Shown here: piece after piece, positions 23,901 to 34,733 of the stretch
Position numbering within the stretch: the first letter of the stretch is position 1
How the letters are laid out: each line of letters opens with the position of its first letter
NCBI GenBank assembly: GCA_963971285.1
Contig: OZ020246.1
Location: 17,901,217 to 17,965,216, forward strand
Origin: Astropecten irregularis
Lineage: Eukaryota > Echinodermata > Asteroidea > Paxillosida > Astropectinidae
Direction: 5' to 3'
DNA: 64,000 bases
The notes under the pieces: generated by a model
What the model was told of the DNA's origin: nothing
The model's database searches: none
Seen by the model: the letters and a program-made list of their open reading frames with translations, nothing else
Position numbers and translations under genes: made by a program

Positions 23901-26900
23901 GAGCTTCAAACCAATAGGACAGGCCAACTAATTTCATACTATTTACAAGCACTGACTCAATCATCACATCCAAATGATTGAAAAGTGCTTTACCTACAGC
24001 TATACAGGAATCATAATCACCAGATAAGCTAGCATAACAGTGAGGCTAGTTAGGGGTTGTTGAGTGCACTTTAAATGATCCTTTTGCATAGAGTTAAATA
24101 AAAAACTAGAGTGCGCGCTTCGTATTCAATGTGCGTGCTCTCGGCACTCTGGCACGGACGCGCAGCCGCCATTTTAGTTGGGGTGACTGAGCAACCGCAG
24201 TAGAGTCCAAAAACGGTACCCGATGTTACTCGAAGAACTGCGCGCACTGTGCGTGACGCGACGTATATTTTATGCACAGTGCTGCGCGCACGAACCGAGG
24301 TAAGACTATGTATGCACAATTTGAAACGGGACGCGCGCGTTTTCCCTTGTTTCCTTAATGCAATGGCGCTGGCCATGGTTCGAGCAACAGAGTTTTTTAT
24401 TTAACTCTATGTCCTTTGGATATTGTGACATGTGAGTGGTTTCGTGACTTTAGATTTGCAACATAGGCCTAAGGAGGCCTGGAGAACTCAGTTGGCTGAG
24501 CACCCATACAGTATTCTGTAGGCCTGGGCAATTAACTCGATTAATCGATTAATCGCGATTACATTCCTGTGTCGATTACTCGATTAGTAAATTCTGAACT
24601 ACTCGATTAATCGTGCCAGCGCGATTAGTGCCTTCGAGTTGCGATTAATTCCATGAGTTACTACTCATTCTCAGTCGATCAATAGCCATGCCGTGTGTGT
24701 TGCATGGAGCAGCTGCATAGACTTGATGACAAGCCGTTAGACATTCGTGTTTTGTCCGTCCATCTGTCAAGGAACAATCATTGTGCAATGTGCATCATGC
24801 ATCATGCATCGTTCGTATAGTGAGGCAACGCAATCTTCAATAGGGGTCGAGGGTGTATATGTGCCGCGGTCGCGTCCCCGCATGTTGGACATTATGCAGG
24901 ACGTACACAGTGTAATATGAACACGCACACCGTACCCCTGGTGTTGCGGTAAAATTACCGACTTGATATCAAGTCTGCCTGCTGCACGTGCACCGGAAGC
25001 CCGCCCAATTGTGACAGCACCATGACAACATTTTGAGATACTGCCTTATATGGTCAACGTGGATAAGACATGAATGAGGGCTATACCATTTCGTTGTTTA
25101 TTGAGGTATGAGGTACATTTAGTATGTTGCATTTTCAATGAATACTATTTATCTCACTTAGTAATAAAACGAAAGGTTGTCGCACACAAACATGATTTAT
25201 TGGATACATAAGGTTTAAACGTGTCGGGGTGAATTTTTATTCAAGCCTGACAGCTGACAACGAAGTTTTTCTCAACCTATTGGCCCACGTGTTTACAATG
25301 GATTCGGCTACCATGGCCGGCCAGCGAGGCTTGGCGCATGGCGCATGCATGGCGCGATGCATCATTCAACTACTCGAGTACGGACGCTACTCGAATAGAC
25401 GATTACTGTATTGTATCGTATGGTATAATAATCGTGAAGTGAACATGTGGAGTAATCGTGAACTCGAAAATAATCGCGATGTGTGTAGTAATCGTGAGCT
25501 GTGTAATAATCGTGTTCACTGTTCAGTAATCGTGAACTGTGTAATAATCGTGTTCACTGTTCAGCCTACGTGGGGTGTACATTGTGTCATCGTGTACTAT
25601 ATCGTTGACCTGTACATGTATGTCTGGGTGTACGTACGTGAGGCAGTAGCTGCATGCCTTGTCGGCCAACACTTTGCGAAATTACCCTACTTTATTGAAG
25701 GAATACCAATAATTATGGACGATATAAGCTTCACGAATTCTGCATTATACCTTATCAGAACAAAAATGGCATAGGCTCAATGCCTCGGATATCGGAACTG
25801 ATCGCTGTTGAAACTTGTAAGAATCAATGCATTACGCTAGTGCAGTTTACTGCAGTGCCGCTATGATGAAAACAAGGTACGTGCTGCTTGTATAGTCACT
25901 TCCGGGTAATCGTGATTAATCGATTAATCGCGATTATTTCCTCCGCGATTAATCGATTAGTGAAAAGCACTAATCGCCCAGGCCTAGTATTCTGTAGGTT
26001 GCAGGTTCAAATCCCGCACCAATCAATTTTTTTTTGCATCTGTCAACGACGAGAAAGACACTGTTCAGCCAACTTACATTTCCAACATAAACTGATCTGT
26101 TGTCAGCTTCTTGCTTGTCCTCCGGGGACAATGGTCCGGATGGAGGTGGGGAACTCATGTTCATTTGTTTCTCCACTTCATTCTGTAATTCCTTTAGCTT
26201 CTCTGCTTCTTCTTCCATCTCCTGTACACGAGCTTTGATTGCCTCCAACTCCTACATACATCAAGGACAAACACAGGATGAGATTATTGTGTTCAATTAC
26301 AAGACGTTTTGGCCTGGGCCCAATTTTACAGCACTGCTAAGAAGATAAGTCACAATCTCAACTATTTTTTGTAGCAAGTCGGCACATAAGGGCATGTGTC
26401 CAGCTAACTTTCCCCTGCATACATGTTGAGACTTGATTATCATTCTTCATGTCACTGGATCTCCTCATAATTTCCCCAAAACTCAAAACCCTGCCAACTT
26501 TCCAAATCTTTACTTAGCTTGTTGACATCAAAATCATAACAAACATTGACAAACAGGGCGATTGTGGGTTGACGGGATCCCAAAACACATTGATTTTTTT
26601 GGCTCTGAACTAACTTCTACTCCTCAAAAATGATACTTTTGACTTTCAGCAAATGTTCCTGGGTCCTTAAAAGCCTAGATTGAAGAAATTTGTTAAACAT
26701 TTCAGGGTTAAAATTCAATTTTCTTACGCACTTCTTGTAAACTTTAAAACAGACCGTCTGATCGCGTGAGGCCATTTTGTCTGGTCTGGTTAGTCTAGTG
26801 CCCAGACCCAACAGATCAAGAGTCCTCAAAATGTCAGAGTGGAAACCAGACTATTCTCGTCTAGTCTGCGGCCGTCCGTGCAGCGGTGAAATGTTACAAT

Positions 26901-27528
26901 CTTGCCAACTGTTTTTACCCCATAATTTCCCTCAAAAATCAAAGCCCTGCCCTCTTTCCAAAAAATTAACCTTGGTAATATAGAGGAGGAGACCAACAAA
27001 GTATATGTAGGTAAGTTACTTTTCAAAAAGTAGTTTCCTTTCCTTTATAGTTTTAGGACCCGTCAACCAACAATGACAATCCCCACAAACAGTTCATCAT
27101 CATGTGAGTTTTTGCAACATTTAAGTCTCATTCTCTTTTCTTATATAACTTACAGGAATAGGGTGCTATAGAAAACCAATGCCTGGTGTCCTGTTGAACA
27201 AAGAGAAAGCAAATCTGTGGGCCTATTTGAGTAGTGTAGGCCTACTGTTACTAGTGTTAGCTAGTGTAGTGGAGTGCCTTGTCAGTTGTGGAAAATTAGG
27301 GACTTCCAATAGTTCCAAGTTGATACACATTTTGGTTGAAAACGATCGCCTTGAAACTAGTTCAATCAAGTACAAGTAGGAAATACTCACGGCATCTTCG
27401 ACGCCTGTTTCGTCCACACCCGGAGACTGAAGCCCTAATCCCGTCGAAGGATCATCATCGGGTCCAGCAAGTAGTGCGTCTTCGGCATGCTCGTCAAGAA
27501 ACGAACCGTCATGATCTAGGTCTGCCAT
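20942..27528 (-). CDS. PABPN1: Nuclear poly(A)-binding protein 1 (PABP2), six exons, complete
   Basis: Exons in transcript order are 27528-27391, 26251-26078, 23566-23460, 23001-22914, 22608-22457 and 20975-20942; all are GT-AG and in frame. The product is 230 aa. It has an acidic N-terminus ([17 protein letters not shown]), a coiled coil at about 47-76 rich in E/K/L, and one RRM at about 99-175 with RNP2 SVYVGNV and RNP1 KGFAYVEF. An R/G/Y-rich tail contains [13 protein letters not shown] and ends YSPY, as in vertebrate PABPN1. The protein binds nascent poly(A) in the nucleus and stimulates poly(A) polymerase and tail-length control. The polyalanine and long glycine-rich N-terminal stretches of mammalian PABPN1 are absent. 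The terminal intron is A-rich on the transcript strand. Introns 1 and 2 carry several transposons. Confidence 0.96.
21551..21719 (-). repeat. A-rich tract (T-rich on +) in PABPN1 terminal intron
   Basis: About 170 bp of almost pure T with scattered C, A and G on the + strand, hence A-rich in the PABPN1 pre-mRNA. The ORFs it yields on + are low-complexity artefacts. It may be a decayed poly(A)/AT microsatellite. Confidence 0.8.
24087..24411. mobile_element. hAT-like MITE, 325 bp, TIR CATAGAGTTAAAT
   Basis: The left end CATAGAGTTAAATAAAAAAC is mirrored by GTTTTTTATTTAACTCTATG on the right. The flanks are TCCTTTTG (24079-24086) and TCCTTTGG (24412-24419), seven of eight matching. The interior is much richer in CpG than the surrounding intron and has no transposase. 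It lies in PABPN1 intron 2. Confidence 0.8.
24450..26045 (+). repeat. tRNA-derived SINE split by a hAT insertion
   Basis: The left part (about 24450-24518) carries the A box region AACTCAGTTGGCTGAGCACC. The right part (25987 onward) carries the B box GGTTCAAATCC and the tail CACCAATCAATTTTTTTTT. Removing 24519-25986 and one copy of the duplicated GTATTCTG brings the two halves into the normal SINE layout. The right end lies about 30 bp from the 5' splice site of PABPN1 exon 2. Confidence 0.85.
24519..25986. mobile_element. Non-autonomous hAT transposon, 1468 bp
   Basis: The ends are TAGGCCTGGGCAATTA and, inverted, TAATCGCCCAGGCCTA. An exact 8 bp duplication, GTATTCTG, flanks it (24511-24518 and 25987-25994). 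Both subterminal regions are packed with CGATTAATCG-type palindromes, probably transposase-binding repeats. A central stretch (about 25430-25560) repeats TAATCGTGAACTGTG. The longest ORF (25229-25774) is largely derived from these repeats and resembles no transposase, so the element needs an enzyme from elsewhere. Confidence 0.88.
26569..27090. repeat. Possible MITE with imperfect inverted ends, PABPN1 intron 1
   Basis: GATTGTGGGTTGACGGGATCC at the left has a diverged inverted partner around 27055-27085 (GGACCCGTCAACC, then ACAATCC). The phrase AATTTCCC..AAA.TCAAA.CCCTGCC occurs at both 26469 and 26927 as a direct repeat. The boundaries are uncertain. Confidence 0.4.
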
Positions 27529-27833
27529 CTTGAAATTTATTGCGGGGAAATATCGAAATATCTCGTCAACAAATAACTAAATCAACACAATCTTGCAGGT
27601 ATAGCAATCTTAAATGTATGATTTATAAAAATCATTGCTCAAAACGAAATACTTACCATCGGTTTTGGTGATGTTACTTGATTGAAAATAACATCAAGCA
27701 GACGCCGACGACACTCAAATTGTAAACAAAAACCGTTTTCGTACGTACGTCCTGCGAGCGAGCCGTCGACGCGTCGTAGAGGGCGCTTATATACTTTTAA
27801 AACTAGACTTGTACCAAGTCATATCTAATTCGA
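27529..27833 (-). promoter_or_regulatory. Presumed PABPN1 promoter / 5' UTR region
   Basis: Immediately upstream of the PABPN1 ATG, the segment 27700-27790 is strongly CpG-rich (CGTACGTACGTCC, GTCGACGCGTCG) against an AT-rich background. No TATA box was identified. The start codon context AAGATGG is favourable. Confidence 0.4.
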
Positions 27834-27841
27834 TTTGACAC

Positions 27842-27882
27842 CATAGAGCTATTATTAAAATTAATTTTAATATAGCTCTATG
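27842..27882. mobile_element. 41 bp palindromic insertion with 8 bp target duplication
   Basis: The segment starts CATAGAGCTAT and ends ATAGCTCTATG, with a near-perfect palindrome of A/T between. TTTGACAC flanks it exactly on both sides (27834-27841, 27883-27890). Its CATAGAG terminus matches the 325 bp element at 24087-24411, so it looks like a minimal derivative of the same family, reduced to its ends. Confidence 0.8.
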
Positions 27883-28098
27883 TTTGACACCAACTGTGAA
27901 AAAATAAACTTGTTGTATGAAGTTACCATTGAGTAACTTCAATGGAAGTTACTCAAATCCAATAAACTACCGTTTATGTCCTCTTTTTTTTTTACTGTGT
28001 ATGGTGTGTTCAACTGTCTGTTATTTTACCTTCAATCAAACTAACACTCGGGTAAAAATAAAATGGCCACAATACTACAGTTGAAATGAATGACATAT

Positions 28099-28199
28099 CA
28101 ATGGGAGACTTTTGGGAATCGGTCTTCATGTAAACAGCGCACCTGCACGCAATTGTGAGGCTGTTGACATGAAGACCAATTTTCAAAAGTCTCCCATTG
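28099..28199. mobile_element. Palindromic MITE, 101 bp (ATGGGAGACTTT family)
   Basis: It begins CAATGGGAGACTTTTGG and ends AAAAGTCTCCCATTG. The inner arms GGTCTTCATGT and ACATGAAGACC also pair. It is the shortest of three related elements in the window. Confidence 0.8.
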
Positions 28200-31100
28200 C
28201 ATAATAATATTTTCAATTATGAAAATAAGTTTGAAAAGTCAAAAACACACAATAATGAAACATTGCAATTTTTTTTTTTGCAGTTATATATTTTTTATTA
28301 ATTATTTACAACTCAGGGTCGAAAGTCATTGATTTACTATGACGACAAAAAAAGTGTGTTACAACCAGTAGTTTACAACGCAAATTTGGCTAACTTTAAC
28401 TCACAGTTTTCAGATTTGAGGTTGAACAAATCATTTGTTCTTCCTTGCATGGTAGTTTCAGGTCAAAAAATACCTCTATATATTTCATCATTTAATTTCA
28501 ACATTTAGTAAAGAAGAAACAACTGGAAACAACAAATGAATCAAGCAGCATATTAATATTTTACATGAGTGGTAGTAGTTGAGGATAGGAGTGGACTGAA
28601 AGAAAAACAAACATTATAATTAATATAAAGCATCACATGCCAGGTTTGCCTGATAATATTATTCATACAGAAGATATTCTTCAGTGTGCAGCAAACTACT
28701 ATCACCATGGTAAATTACACAGGCATATTTTTGCGATGGGATCCTGTTAATAAGTAATCCATGCACTGGTTCCTAGTCTAGATGTAAGCTTTTGAACAAA
28801 AGCAAACCAACATTTGTATCGATCACTGGTCTGAATCTGTGTGATATTATAAGCATGCCAGATTTAATGGCCACTTCTTGCCATTAGTGTAGCATGAATT
28901 GGCAGAGGCACTTTATACGGACACTGAAAATTCTAAGCTTACACGATTATATTCATGCGTTTATTCTGTTGTGCACGTGCATAGTTTGCTTAACTAATAT
29001 AAGGATTTCTCACTTACTCAGCTAGCAGACTGTACAAAGTCAGCACTGAATTCTGTTTTAAGCAAAGAATGAGCTAAGGATCTTAGGTGCCGTAAGCAGA
29101 GCCATGAAATTAGGCCCAGGTCCCATTTAGGCACTGACAACGGTTCCTTTCTGCAGAATAAACACAAGACAAAGTACCAGGCACTGGTCTGTGCCACCGT
29201 ACTGCAGCCTGTATCCAATTTTCGCTTATTACATGTACTTATTCTCTCCACAATTCAATCATGGAACATAGATTACTCTAATTGCAAAGAATACAATAGC
29301 AATGGCTCACTCATAGGACTACTCAAAAAAATTTCCACTCATTGCCAATACCGATTCCTATGATTTCAGCAAACAAAATGTAATTACCAGAAATTCTTTC
29401 ACCTTCCAATTTGTGTGATGTGCACATTTTCATTGAATAAGATTTGTTTTGTGACCAAGTGAAACTTGTTAGAACATTATATAATTAGCAACTGACAAAT
29501 ATATACATTATACAAATAGCTGTTATTCTGTGTTACATGTATATCTACATACAAAGTATTTACTGTGTCATATACCCAAAATGCCCATCACCTAGCTCTG
29601 TAATGATTATTAAATGTACAAGGATGATACGTGCACTGTATGCCATATCTACAAGGCGGGTTTGAAAATTCTAAGGAAATACTGCCCTTGCTTGCCCAAA
29701 CTAGTGTAGCACATCCCATATACATGTATAGGCACTAGTATTTTTTCAAAGAGATTCAAAAACAGTTTGACAGCGTTTTTATGTAGAGTGCATTGAAACA
29801 AAAAAAAAGAATAGGTTGCAAATGAAATATTAAGCAAAATACATGTAACAACTTAATAAAATGCATGATAATTATTTAATTTTTAAAGACCCTACAAATC
29901 ACCTATAAGTGTGCTCTTACTGTTCTGCATAACTGTCAATCAAACTTCCTTTTTATCCTTTTCAAAATAATGTACAAGCTGAGTCCCGCAAAAGTGGAAC
30001 AATTATTTTTTCAATTATTTATCATTTAATTCAGACAGTAAAATCCTTAGTTCTTTAACAGCAAAAAAACAAAAATTCAACCAGATGCACCAAATTATTA
30101 CAAATTATGATATTTAAACCATCATAAAAAGAACCTTAGGCATAATTATGCATGTGATTTCCTCACAATCCTCTTTATACTGTAACAGCTTAAATATGTG
30201 CAAGTATCTTATACTTGTATATATGAATAAACACCATTGGGGCATTGGGCAAATCATTTTTTCATGCATATCTATTGAGCTTCTGTATATCTCTAATTAT
30301 GATGAAGTGGCTACTTAAAGGTAGTATCATACTACCAAAACAGAAATGTTCACAGATTTACATATAACTTACAGAATATGAAGATGGTGGTGGTAGAAAC
30401 CTACCGTTAAAATATTTCCGCCTGGAATAATGTATTTTTCCAGAAATTTGTTAAACAACGACCAAAAATCTTTTTGATCTTTTAAAAGATCAAAAATAAA
30501 AGAGAAAAGACTGTAGGAATACTGTGGCCATTTTTCACGATTTCCTCAAAAAGTGGGCACCGTATGGGACTGAAATTTTCAAAGATGACTGTAACTGTAT
30601 CTTCCTTGATATTTTTGCCCATGAATCTGTACTTCTTTGACAAAACCAAAGTATGATACTGCCTTTAATTAACTTTGACATCAAATCATGGTTCATGTTA
30701 ATAGTGTTTGATTTGCAGTCCCTCCCCGAAAAAAAGGAAAAAAAGAAAGTCGTAATTTGGGCCACTCAAATAAAGGAAAATCATACAGATTGATTTGAAT
30801 TTCTGTAATCTGTATTATACACACAAAATTATTCTCTTTTTATAAATGACGATTCCACTTTTGTTTGGTGCTCGCAAAATTGAAAATGTTTTCTCTGTTA
30901 AGTGCTGAATTGCATTGTCACCAAAGTAGACCTTAGGCTTAGTAGAGGGCAATACATCAAGGAAAAGGCAATTACCTATATGTATGTGGCTGTGCACGTG
31001 ACAGACCAATGTGCGAATTTCTACTGATGTCTAGCTGAGGGAACCCTATTGAAATGACGTCATGTACATGTACATGTGGAGTTACATGTAACTCTATGAG

Positions 31101-32300
31101 TACAGTACATGTGGTACGTACAAATGCTGGTGAATATTGATGTGCATACAAGATAAGAATACAGCAACTGAACATTTTACAAGTGGTTGTTTTGTTACAT
31201 TTTTCAACTTAAATATGGAAAAAGCCAGACATAAAGTTTAGTTTGGCCGTGAAATAATCATATTTTACAGCCAAACTAAATTTCATACTGCCAGAAATGG
31301 CCAAATGGCAACCCTTAATTGTGTGGTGGGGTGGTAATAAGTCTTTCCTAATCCATTCAATGTGGTAATGTGTGGTGGGCAGCTCTTGTATTGTGTGGTA
31401 GATGGAAATATCATTCAAATATCCAGTTATAGAAGTCACAACAGTTGATTGGTTGCATGTCTGAAATTTGCTACCAAGGGGAGAGCAAGCAAATCTTTGG
31501 TTGTCAACTGATTTGGTAATTTTCACTTTTGGTAAAAACATGATAAAAAAAAACCATCCCATTAATCTGAAAAAAAAATATTTTGAGAACAGAAGTCATC
31601 ACTGTACTACGCATCTGTATAAATCACAAGAATCATACAAAATTAACAAAATGTGGGTCGGAGTTGTGAATGCAAAAAGACAATTCAAAATAAGAGTGAT
31701 CCTGCTTTGAACTGATACTGAGTTGTATGCAATTCCGCACTAATGGGTCAAAAAAGACAACTCTGCAAGGTAAGGAAGAAATGAAAGCAAGTAATCCCAG
31801 TCTTTTCCAGTACTGTTTCCTGCTGTGACATGATTCCTACATTTTTGTCTATCATTAGGTTGTTGGCAAAGTGTCATCAGTAACAAATGAGAGATTGACA
31901 GAACTATGTTTTATAGCCTGTTGTTTTATTACTTGAAACATAAAAAAAAACTGGGCAAATGGTTTCACTTTAGATTTACGAATTTATTATCATTATGCAT
32001 AGAAAATTTGAAAATTATTTCGTCCAGTTTCCTAAAACATGTAGACATAAGCCTAATTCTTTTGAAAGCAAAATCCTTTGAATACACACAGGTACTAATT
32101 AATGACAAGAAAAAGCAATCTGATTGTCCATCTTCCTTCCCGTGTTGCACATTATGCGACCATTTAGTGCGGAATGACCCATATGGTAAAAAAATAAATT
32201 CATTAAGAATACACATATAAATGTAATGTCACATCATGAGTGTTGTATTTCTTATGTGCCCCTAGTATCAAAAGTTCTTGGGAAAGGAACGAAAGACAGG
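28200..32300. other. Intergenic region between PABPN1 and the PPxY gene
   Basis: AT-rich DNA containing the MITE at 30319-30664. A 117-codon minus-strand ORF at 31209-31562 has no recognisable features or splice support and is not called. Confidence 0.45.
30319..30664 (+). mobile_element. TTAA-flanked MITE, 346 bp (best copy)
   Basis: The ends AGGTAGTATCATAC and GTATGATACTGCCT are inverted with one mismatch. TTAA flanks both sides (30315-30318, 30665-30668). A TTAA duplication is typical of piggyBac and Kolobok elements. Other copies lie at about 19280-19631 and 59038-59402, with a fragment at about 895-1045. No coding capacity. Confidence 0.85.
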
Positions 32301-32367
32301 GAGAATAAACTCTGAAAGAGTTTCAGTGAAAGAAAGGATAAAGAACATAAACAAAAAAACAACCCAA

Positions 32368-34733
32368 CTACATCTGATTATTGTTACTTGGAATGGTGGT
32401 TGCATTGGTAGGTGTGGTAGAGACACAATCTCCACTGGATATTAAGGGGGACTCGGCCGCAGCATGTGTAGCCTGAGGAACTGCGCACTGTGGGGCTGGA
32501 CCAGGAAGAGCTGTGACTTGGATGGAATTGCAGCTGGGATATGCAGGAGGTGGGATTAGAACCTGGGCACTGGCAGGCATTTCTTGCACGTATTCACCTG
32601 GCTGTACAGCTCTGGCCATTTCTGTCATTCAAATCAAATTAAAAAGAAAAACAAAGATTGAGCATTCCCCATTATTAGTACCACTAGTAGCCTCTTCAAA
32701 GCAAAAACACTGCACAACTGCCGGGCCCGTTTTAAATTTGCATCACAAAAACATAAATTAATAATGCATTCAATAACACAGCATGTCAGCATGACTGAAG
32801 TCCTAATTTGGGACCACTTTTGCTGCCAAATTCACTCTGATCCCAGCATCCAAAAAAAAAGACCTGCAGAAATTCTCCTATGAAATCATTGTATGTGTTT
32901 ATGATTATTAAAAAGTGGTTTGTCTCTAAAGGGCTACATGTTTGTTTGTATGGTCCAACATGGGACATACATTGCTCATTGCTTTAAGATGGTTATCCTA
33001 CCTTCTATTTCAGACAAAATATCACTGATAGCCTACCTGGCTCTTCTGTGGAATATGGTGGGGGCATACCAGCCACTTCTTCATACTTGGGCAGCTTCCA
33101 CTCGCGGCTGTTGTAGGCCGGGGGACCAGTGAACTGACCCTGAGCATTCACACTGCTTCCAAAGTGAGGCTGAACTGGATATTCTACCATTCCTTGGTTG
33201 TCATAAGGAGACAATGAATCTGCCTGTGGCAAATTCTGCACATAAACAAAAAAACAAAAAAACAAATAAACCTCAAGTACTTACCACAATACAACACAGT
33301 GTGGTTTTCATGGAAATGCATGGATTACGATTCAGTCGCTCTGGGGATAATGCGTAGTAAACATCTCAAGTGTTGTGTAGCATGTGCAGAGGATGAATGA
33401 AAAAGGTTGTGTACATTCACAACAAATGTGCATCATGAAGATAATTGGCTATTTGGGACACTACCAACATAGTGCTGGATCGCTCAGTTAGTAGAGCGCC
33501 TGTACGGTATTCGGGGGGTCACCGGTTCGAATCCCACTCCAGTCAATTTTTCTTTGTTCACTTTTCAAAAAATGTGCATTAGATTGACACCCCTTCTTGT
33601 TTTTACCTGTCTTTCTTCAGGAGTGTTGTTATGGGAGCTTGATGTCTGGTGCACTCTGCCTTGAGCTGTGATAACAGCGCACCGTGTAGATCCATCAGGC
33701 ATTAGAATACGTACTTCACGCGCATGTGACCTCCGTCTGACCTGGTACCAGCATAGGTACACAGTCAGCTTCAGCACAATTGCAAAGATCAGGATTCTGC
33801 AATGGAAAATGTAATAAATGGCTGGACAGACTGAATTCGAATATCAGAGAATTCTTGAGTGTACAGAGCTAACTACATACATGTACTGTTGCCAATAGAC
33901 AAATGTGTTCTATGCTCACTGCCATGGTTGAGGCCAATTAACATAATACAGTGGAACGTCGATATAACGAACACCACGGGATGCACACAATTTGTTTGGT
34001 ATTAGTGGTCATTTGAAGGCGGTGTTCGGCAGATATTTCCATAAAGCACCCTCTTGTTCAATGAAATACGCCCTCTTTTGATTGGTTATTTTCACACATG
34101 TAGTACATGTTTGCCGCTGTACGTATGTTCATGTCCAAATAAGCTTTCATAATTTTCAAGAATTACAAATGGCCAAACAGCATTTTTTTTATTTACCCAG
34201 TAAACATTTCCAGTTTCTGTAAAATCTTTTGATTTTTTTTTTCCAACAGGAACGTTGGGACAATTGGGAGTCAAGGATGATGTTCGGTATGTCTGAATGT
34301 TCGGTAAACTGAAGTGGTGCTTGTGATATTGGCGTTCCATTGTAGCTCCAATGGTGGTCAATCATTGCAATATTGGAAATATTTGAAGATTGTTTGATGC
34401 TTTGAAAATGCCAATGAATTCTACAGAAAATCCTTGAGGTTGCCTGCAGGCTGTGGAATCTCTTGACCTCATAATACAATCACCAATATTATTATACATG
34501 TGTAATGATATACCGGTAATCAAATAATTATTTATATCACACATTTTGCCTTTTTTTTTTAATGTTTAACAAATTAATGAATGAATTAACAAAACATCCC
34601 TGACACCGAATGGCCAATGACATTTAAAAGAGGACTGAAATGAAATAAATAACAAACATCAACTTATCACACAACAAAACAACTTCTACAATCAATTATA
34701 GGGAGATACTCACACATAGAAATAATACTCCAT
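32368..34733 (-). CDS. Single-pass membrane protein with three PPxY motifs, four exons
   Basis: Exons in transcript order are 34733-34714, 33796-33607, 33235-33037 and 32621-32368; all are GT-AG with phases that fit. The product is 220 aa. A stop codon is in frame just upstream of the ATG, supporting this start unless an upstream coding exon exists. The first 25 residues (MEYYFYVILIFAIVLKLTVY...) form one membrane segment followed by RRR, so the long C-terminus is predicted to be cytosolic. That tail carries PPAY, PPPY (in GMPPPYSTEEP) and PPAY (in IPPPAYP), the ligands of WW domains such as those of Nedd4-family ubiquitin ligases. I do not recognise the exact family; it resembles WW-binding adaptor membrane proteins in layout only. 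A pogo-like MITE sits in intron 1 and a SINE in intron 2. Confidence 0.75.
33439..33567 (+). repeat. tRNA-derived SINE
   Basis: Leader GATAATTGGCTATTTGGGAC, A box region CGCTCAGTTAGTAGAGCGCC, B box GGTTCGAATCC and tail CAGTCAATTTTTCTTTGTTC are all present. It is the best-preserved single copy in the window. It lies in intron 2 of the PPxY gene, antisense to it, and ends about 35 bp from the 5' splice site at 33606. Confidence 0.85.
33949..34342. mobile_element. Pogo-like (Tc1/mariner) MITE, 394 bp
   Basis: The left end CAGTGGAACGTCGATATAAC is typical of pogo/Tigger-type TIRs. The right end, inverted, reads CAATGGAACGCCAATATC, several changes away. TA lies on both sides. The inner part is diverged and non-coding. 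It lies in intron 1 of the PPxY gene. Confidence 0.65.

Noticed and set aside
25229-25774. 181-codon ORF inside the hAT element
   Set aside because: Its middle arises from repeats of TAATCGTGAACTGTG, and nothing resembles a hAT transposase or dimerisation domain.
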